Shown here: positions 5,851 through 8,432 of the stretch, piece after piece
How the letters are laid out: the number at the start of each line of letters is the position of its first letter
Numbering within the stretch: the first letter of the stretch is position 1
Assembly: GCA_013813145.1 (NCBI GenBank)
Contig: JACCSE010000292.1
Location: 1 to 8,432, forward strand
Direction of reading: 5' to 3'
DNA from: Gemmatimonadales bacterium
GTDB taxonomy: Bacteria > Gemmatimonadota > Gemmatimonadetes > Gemmatimonadales > GWC2-71-9
Length of the DNA stretch: 8,432 nt
Notes under the pieces: generated by a model
The model's input: the letters and a program-made list of their open reading frames with translations, nothing else
Database searches by the model: none
What the model was told of the DNA's origin: nothing
Program-made: the position numbers and the translations under genes

Positions 5851-7311
5851 TCAACGGCTGGCGGCCGGGCGCGGACGCCGCGCCATCTCGGCCTCGACCT
5901 CGACCAGCTCGCGAGGTGCCTGGGAGAGCCACTCGAGCCCGGTGCGGGTGACCACGTAGTCGTCCTCGATCCGGATGCCCACGTTTTGATAGCGCTCCAC
6001 GTTCCGGCGGACTTTGGCGATCATGGCGCGGTTCTTCGGCGTGTCGGGCAGAATGTCGAGCAGGCGGGTGCTGATGTAGATCCCGGGCTCGGTGGTGAAT
6101 ACGTCGCCGACGGTGAAGGTCCCGGTGCCGTACCACGGATGGGGCCGGTCGTGCACCTCCAGGCCGATGCCGTGTCCCAGCCCGTGCGCCATGTAGAGAA
6201 AGGATTGGGTGCAGGCGACCGGATTGGCGGAGCACTGCTCGGCCCAGGGCGGGTCGAAGGTGGCGTCCACCCCCTCGGTGAGTCCCAGCCGGGCGACGCC
6301 CCGGGCCACGACCATGCGTGCCGAGTCGCGCCAGGCGGCGTAGGAGGAGCCCGGCTTGACGGTCCGCTCCGCCGCTGCCTGCGCCTGGCGGACGATCTGG
6401 TATACCGCGCGCTGCTCCGGAGTGAACCGGCCGCTGACCGGCACCGTGCGGGTGACGTCGGCCGCGTACCCACCGTAGCCGGCTCCCACGTCCATCACGA
6501 CCGTTTCGCCCGCCAGCATCCGCCGGTTGTTGGCGTGGTAGTGATACTGGGTGGAGTTCGGGCCCGACCCGATGATCGACACGAACGCGGCACCGTCGCC
6601 GCCGGTTCGGCGGAAGGCGGCCTGGAGGAGTGCCTCGACCTCGTACTCCCACATGCCCGGACGGATCGCCCGCATCGCTTCCTCGAGTCCCTCGACGGTG
6701 ATGGCGATGGCCCGCCGCAGCAGCGCCAGCTCGGCAGGGCTCTTCCGGGTGCGCAGGCTGTCGAGGATGGGATGGGCATCGCGCCACTCCAGCTCCCGAT
6801 GCCGCGCCGAGAAGCTCCGCATGAAGCTGGCGCCGCGGGTGAGCGAGTCCTGGGAGGCGTAGTCGGAGGTCTCGAAGTCGCGAAGCGCGTAGAAGGGAAG
6901 CCCGGTGGCGGCGAGCGAGTCCAGCATCGGCACGAGCGCCGGGAGGGAGCGGGCCGTGAGCCCTACCTGGCGCGCGATGGTGGACGAGTCCGGTGGGAAG
7001 CCATCGTAGAGCGCCCGGCGCGGGTCGCGCGCTTCGGTAAAGAGCGTCCCGCCGGACTTCTCGCCGCCGACCACCATCACGAAGGCGGCGTCGGGCTCGA
7101 GGAAGCCGGTCAGATAGCGAAAGGCCGGGAGTTGCGCCGGCCGAGCGAAGCCCACCGGGCTCCGCGTGCCGAAGGCGACGACGACCCCGCTGTCGATCCG
7201 CGCCGCGAGCGAGTCTCGCCGGGCGGCGTACTCCGCGAGGGGAATCGCCTGGGCCCAGAGGGCGGTGGGGAGCAGCAGCGCCGCGAAGGTGCGGAGCAGG
7301 GGCAAGCGCAT
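5851..7311 (-). CDS. Secreted M24 family Xaa-Pro aminopeptidase/dipeptidase-like metalloenzyme
   Basis: This 486-residue protein starts at ATG 7311, where a signal peptide begins (hydrophobic 7-19, likely cleavage after LWA, residues 18-20). The open frame reaches back to 7518, but that part overlaps the upstream gene and is Arg/Pro-rich. The N-terminal creatinase/prolidase-like domain spans ~22-185 and the M24 pita-bread domain ~195-465. All five metal ligands of the family are visible: Asp274 and Asp285 (MDVGAGYGGYAADVTRT), His380 (HGLGHGIGLEVHD), Glu408 (TTEPGIY) and Glu449 (RIEDDY). His257 and His387 match the catalytic histidines of PepP-type enzymes. It should remove N-terminal residues ahead of Pro, or split Xaa-Pro dipeptides, with a dinuclear metal centre, acting outside the cytoplasm. 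The only two cysteines (360 and 367) bracket a short loop near the active site, consistent with a disulfide in an exported protein. No clear ribosome-binding site precedes the ATG. Confidence 0.95.
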   Translation of the reverse strand: MRLPLLRTFAALLLPTALWAQAIPLAEYAARRDSLAARIDSGVVVAFGTRSPVGFARPAQLPAFRYLTGFLEPDAAFVMVVGGEKSGGTLFTEARDPRRALYDGFPPDSSTIARQVGLTARSLPALVPMLDSLAATGLPFYALRDFETSDYASQDSLTRGASFMRSFSARHRELEWRDAHPILDSLRTRKSPAELALLRRAIAITVEGLEEAMRAIRPGMWEYEVEALLQAAFRRTGGDGAAFVSIIGSGPNSTQYHYHANNRRMLAGETVVMDVGAGYGGYAADVTRTVPVSGRFTPEQRAVYQIVRQAQAAAERTVKPGSSYAAWRDSARMVVARGVARLGLTEGVDATFDPPWAEQCSANPVACTQSFLYMAHGLGHGIGLEVHDRPHPWYGTGTFTVGDVFTTEPGIYISTRLLDILPDTPKNRAMIAKVRRNVERYQNVGIRIEDDYVVTRTGLEWLSQAPRELVEVEAEMARRPRPAASR

Positions 7312-7379
7312 CGGATACACTCTGGGTGCTGGTGTGTCGAAAGTAATGGGGGCCGGGACGTGATGCCGGACGCCCCTGT

Positions 7380-7396
7380 GGGCATGGCCGGTGCCC
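7380..7396. other. Short hairpin just after the 176-residue gene
   Basis: GGGCA and TGCCC form a 5-bp inverted repeat with a 7-base loop, directly after the stop codon (7398-7400) of the minus-strand gene. There is no T-run, so it is at best a weak or Rho-assisted 3' end signal, or chance in GC-rich DNA. Confidence 0.25.
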
Positions 7397-7397
7397 G

Positions 7398-7928
7398 CTA
7401 CGCCAGCCGGCGGGAAGCCCGCACCCGGCGGACGAATTGCCGGCCGGCACGCTCGCTCAGCGCCAGGATCCGGTACTCGTCGTCCGTGGCCCGGCCTCTG
7501 CCGGCGCGCCACAGCCACGCCTCGGTGGCGCAGCGGACCAGGGCGGCCGCGGTTTCGATGGAGTTCTCCCCGGCCAGGCGCTCCAGGTCGAGAGTGCAGG
7601 TCCCGGTGATGCGGGAATAGTGGCCGTGGGCGGTGGGCTGGCGGGCGAGGAAGATGCCGAGCACGTTGCCGCGAAGGCGGTCCATGCGCCCGGGCGCGGC
7701 CTCCGCCAGCAACTCGAGTCCCGCCTCCAGCTTGGCCCGGGAGGCGGGTCCGGCGCCGGGCCCGCGCAGGACCGGAATGCCGGCTACCCGCGGCAGCCCG
7801 CCGAGCGTCATGCCGGACACCCGGTTCAGCAGCGCATGCAGGGTCGACGTCACCGCGAGCGCTAGCCGCCGCCGAGGCCCGATCCGCTCGCCGTAGATCC
7901 GCTGAGCCCTGCTGATAGGTTGCGCCAT
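7398..7928 (-). CDS. Uncharacterised 176-residue protein
   Basis: This frame starts at ATG 7928 with codon use in keeping with its neighbours; no strong ribosome-binding site is visible. The product is basic and Arg-rich, especially at the N-terminus (GERIGPRRRLALAV, ~13-26) and C-terminus (ERAGRQFVRRVRASRRLA, ~159-176). A mildly hydrophobic region (~20-55, with MTLGGLPRVAGIPVLRG) is followed by helical segments (AKLEAGLELLAEAAPGRMDR, RLRGNVLGIFLARQP) and a segment TAHGHYSRITGTCTLDLERL. It has no signal peptide and no clear membrane span. The residues after ~120 (SIETAAALVRCATEAWLWRA) look like an amphipathic helix. I do not recognise the family or any catalytic motif. It lies 86 bases upstream of the M24 peptidase on the same strand and faces the lipoprotein gene divergently. 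Confidence 0.75.
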   Translation of the reverse strand: MAQPISRAQRIYGERIGPRRRLALAVTSTLHALLNRVSGMTLGGLPRVAGIPVLRGPGAGPASRAKLEAGLELLAEAAPGRMDRLRGNVLGIFLARQPTAHGHYSRITGTCTLDLERLAGENSIETAAALVRCATEAWLWRAGRGRATDDEYRILALSERAGRQFVRRVRASRRLA

Positions 7929-8017
7929 TGCCGGGAGTCCCTGGGTGCCTGGCCGGGATGAATGTGCCCCACCAGTACCAACATACCCGTCAGCCGGCCG
8001 CCGTCGAGCACCTTGCG

Positions 8018-8052
8018 CTGGTGAGACGGGTCACCGCATCCCCTGTCACCAG
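8018..8052. repeat. Inverted repeat CTGGTGA / TCACCAG with an extra TCACC
   Basis: CTGGTGA (8018-8024) is perfectly complementary to TCACCAG (8046-8052), 21 bases apart. A further TCACC (8031-8035) lies between them and can also pair with GGTGA. The cluster lies 55-90 bases upstream of the lipoprotein ATG in a divergent intergenic region, a reasonable place for a regulator-binding site or a structured leader. No binding protein is identified. Confidence 0.4.
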
Positions 8053-8060
8053 GCCCGACT

Positions 8061-8089
8061 TTGACCCCGGTCAGTGGGGAGGCATCAAC
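8061..8089 (+). promoter_or_regulatory. Candidate -35 element with palindrome upstream of the lipoprotein
   Basis: TTGACC (8061-8066) resembles a sigma-70 -35 element; 17 bases downstream lies ATCAAC (8084-8089), a poor -10. The -35-like hexamer overlaps TGACC-CC-GGTCA (8062-8073), a perfect 5-bp inverted repeat with a 2-base centre, which could be an operator. The palindrome is directly visible; the promoter assignment is weak. Confidence 0.28.
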
Positions 8090-8106
8090 TCAAGCACGGA
8101 GTGACA

Positions 8107-8322
8107 ATGAAAGCATATATCACCGCGGCGCTCGGCCTGGCAGTGCTGGCGGGCTGCGATACGCGAGAGGAAACCGGCCGCGCCGTCGACGCCGCGGACA
8201 CCATCGTGACGACCCGCCAGGAGATGGATACGGCGATCGTGACGACCGATACGACGGTGGACGTGGATACCGTCGAGCGTGAGGGCGAGGAGGCGGTGGG
8301 GCGGGATACGGTAGCGCGGTAG
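8107..8322 (+). CDS. Small Asp/Thr-rich lipoprotein
   Basis: ATG 8107 is preceded by GGAG with 5 bases between. The 71-residue product has a typical lipoprotein signal peptide (basic Lys2, hydrophobic 5-15) and lipobox LAGC with Cys17. Residue +2 after the Cys is Asp, which in E. coli favours inner-membrane retention; whether that rule holds here is unknown. The mature part (~55 residues) is hydrophilic and Asp/Thr/Glu-rich, with an imperfect 11-residue repeat: DTIVTTRQEMD, then TAIVTTDTTVD, then VDTVEREGEE. At the DNA level ATCGTGACGACC recurs exactly 33 bases apart (8203 and 8236). An in-frame start at 8074 would spoil the signal peptide and is rejected. Function unknown. Confidence 0.82.
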   Translation: MKAYITAALGLAVLAGCDTREETGRAVDAADTIVTTRQEMDTAIVTTDTTVDVDTVEREGEEAVGRDTVAR

Positions 8323-8432
8323 CGGGTTCGGGAGGCAGCGGGTCGGCGGGGCAGCAACAGCACACCGGCTGGGCCCGTTACCTCATCCCGAGCGCGCGAG
8401 GGACCTACTCGGCCGGGGTTCGATACCCGCGG
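8323..8432. other. Non-coding tail without recognised feature
   Basis: These 110 GC-rich bases after the lipoprotein stop contain no supported gene and no T-tailed terminator hairpin. The end (8418-8428) contains GTTCGATACCC, which resembles a tRNA T-loop, but only three base pairs flank the loop and no tRNA body is visible upstream. Confidence 0.4.

Noticed and set aside
5692..7620. A 642-codon open frame on the plus strand opposite the M24 gene
   Set aside because: It is antisense to a protein with all M24 catalytic residues, and its product is low-complexity Gly/Arg/Val/His-rich without motifs, typical of shadow frames in GC-rich DNA.
8411..8432. Possible tRNA T-arm at the window end
   Set aside because: The TTCGATA loop is suggestive, but only three stem pairs form and no anticodon or D arm is found upstream on the same strand. 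The sequence ends too soon to exclude a partial RNA gene.
1..8432. CRISPR array, insertion sequence, integrase or defence genes
   Set aside because: I saw no regularly spaced repeats, terminal inverted repeats, transposase motifs or nuclease/toxin signatures in any supported gene.

Overview
The window is a very GC-rich, gene-dense bacterial chromosome segment. It has ordinary housekeeping and envelope genes and no sign of a mobile element. Base composition, many predicted exported proteins with signal peptides ending in Ala-Gln or Gly-Gln, a carboxypeptidase-regulatory-domain protein, a secreted M24 peptidase and a small Asp/Thr-rich lipoprotein together suggest a Gemmatimonadota-like soil or environmental bacterium. 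This assignment is inference; no rRNA or marker gene is present to confirm it.

Layout. (A) Positions 1-3274, minus strand, look like an envelope-related transcription unit. It reads, in transcription order: a 98-residue uncharacterised protein, a membrane-anchored DUF4230 protein (stop and start overlap as GTGA), a secreted carboxypeptidase-regulatory-like protein 7 bases further on, and a secreted SMP-30/gluconolactonase-like beta-propeller cut off by the window start. (B) Positions 3275-3387 form a divergent intergenic region. It precedes a plus-strand DoxX-family membrane protein (3388-3849), whose 3' end overlaps the 3' end of the next minus-strand gene. (C) Positions 3809-7928, minus strand, hold in transcription order: an unknown 176-residue protein, a secreted Xaa-Pro aminopeptidase/dipeptidase-like M24 enzyme, a YbjQ/UPF0145 protein, a CASTOR-like ACT-domain protein, a short-chain dehydrogenase with an altered active site, and a four-helix membrane protein. 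The last four are tightly packed and probably co-transcribed. (D) Positions 7929-8106 are a divergent intergenic region with several inverted repeats. It precedes a plus-strand lipoprotein (8107-8322). The last 110 bases show no gene.

Functional links. Unit A and the M24 enzyme point to envelope or periplasmic work: exported proteins, peptide turnover and possibly lactone hydrolysis. The YbjQ-ACT-SDR-membrane group has no obvious single pathway. I found no defence system, CRISPR array, transposon, phage or biosynthetic cluster. The most notable observations are the SDR with Arg in place of the catalytic Lys, an ACT protein whose alternative start would add a signal-peptide-like N-terminus, and the inverted-repeat cluster upstream of the lipoprotein.
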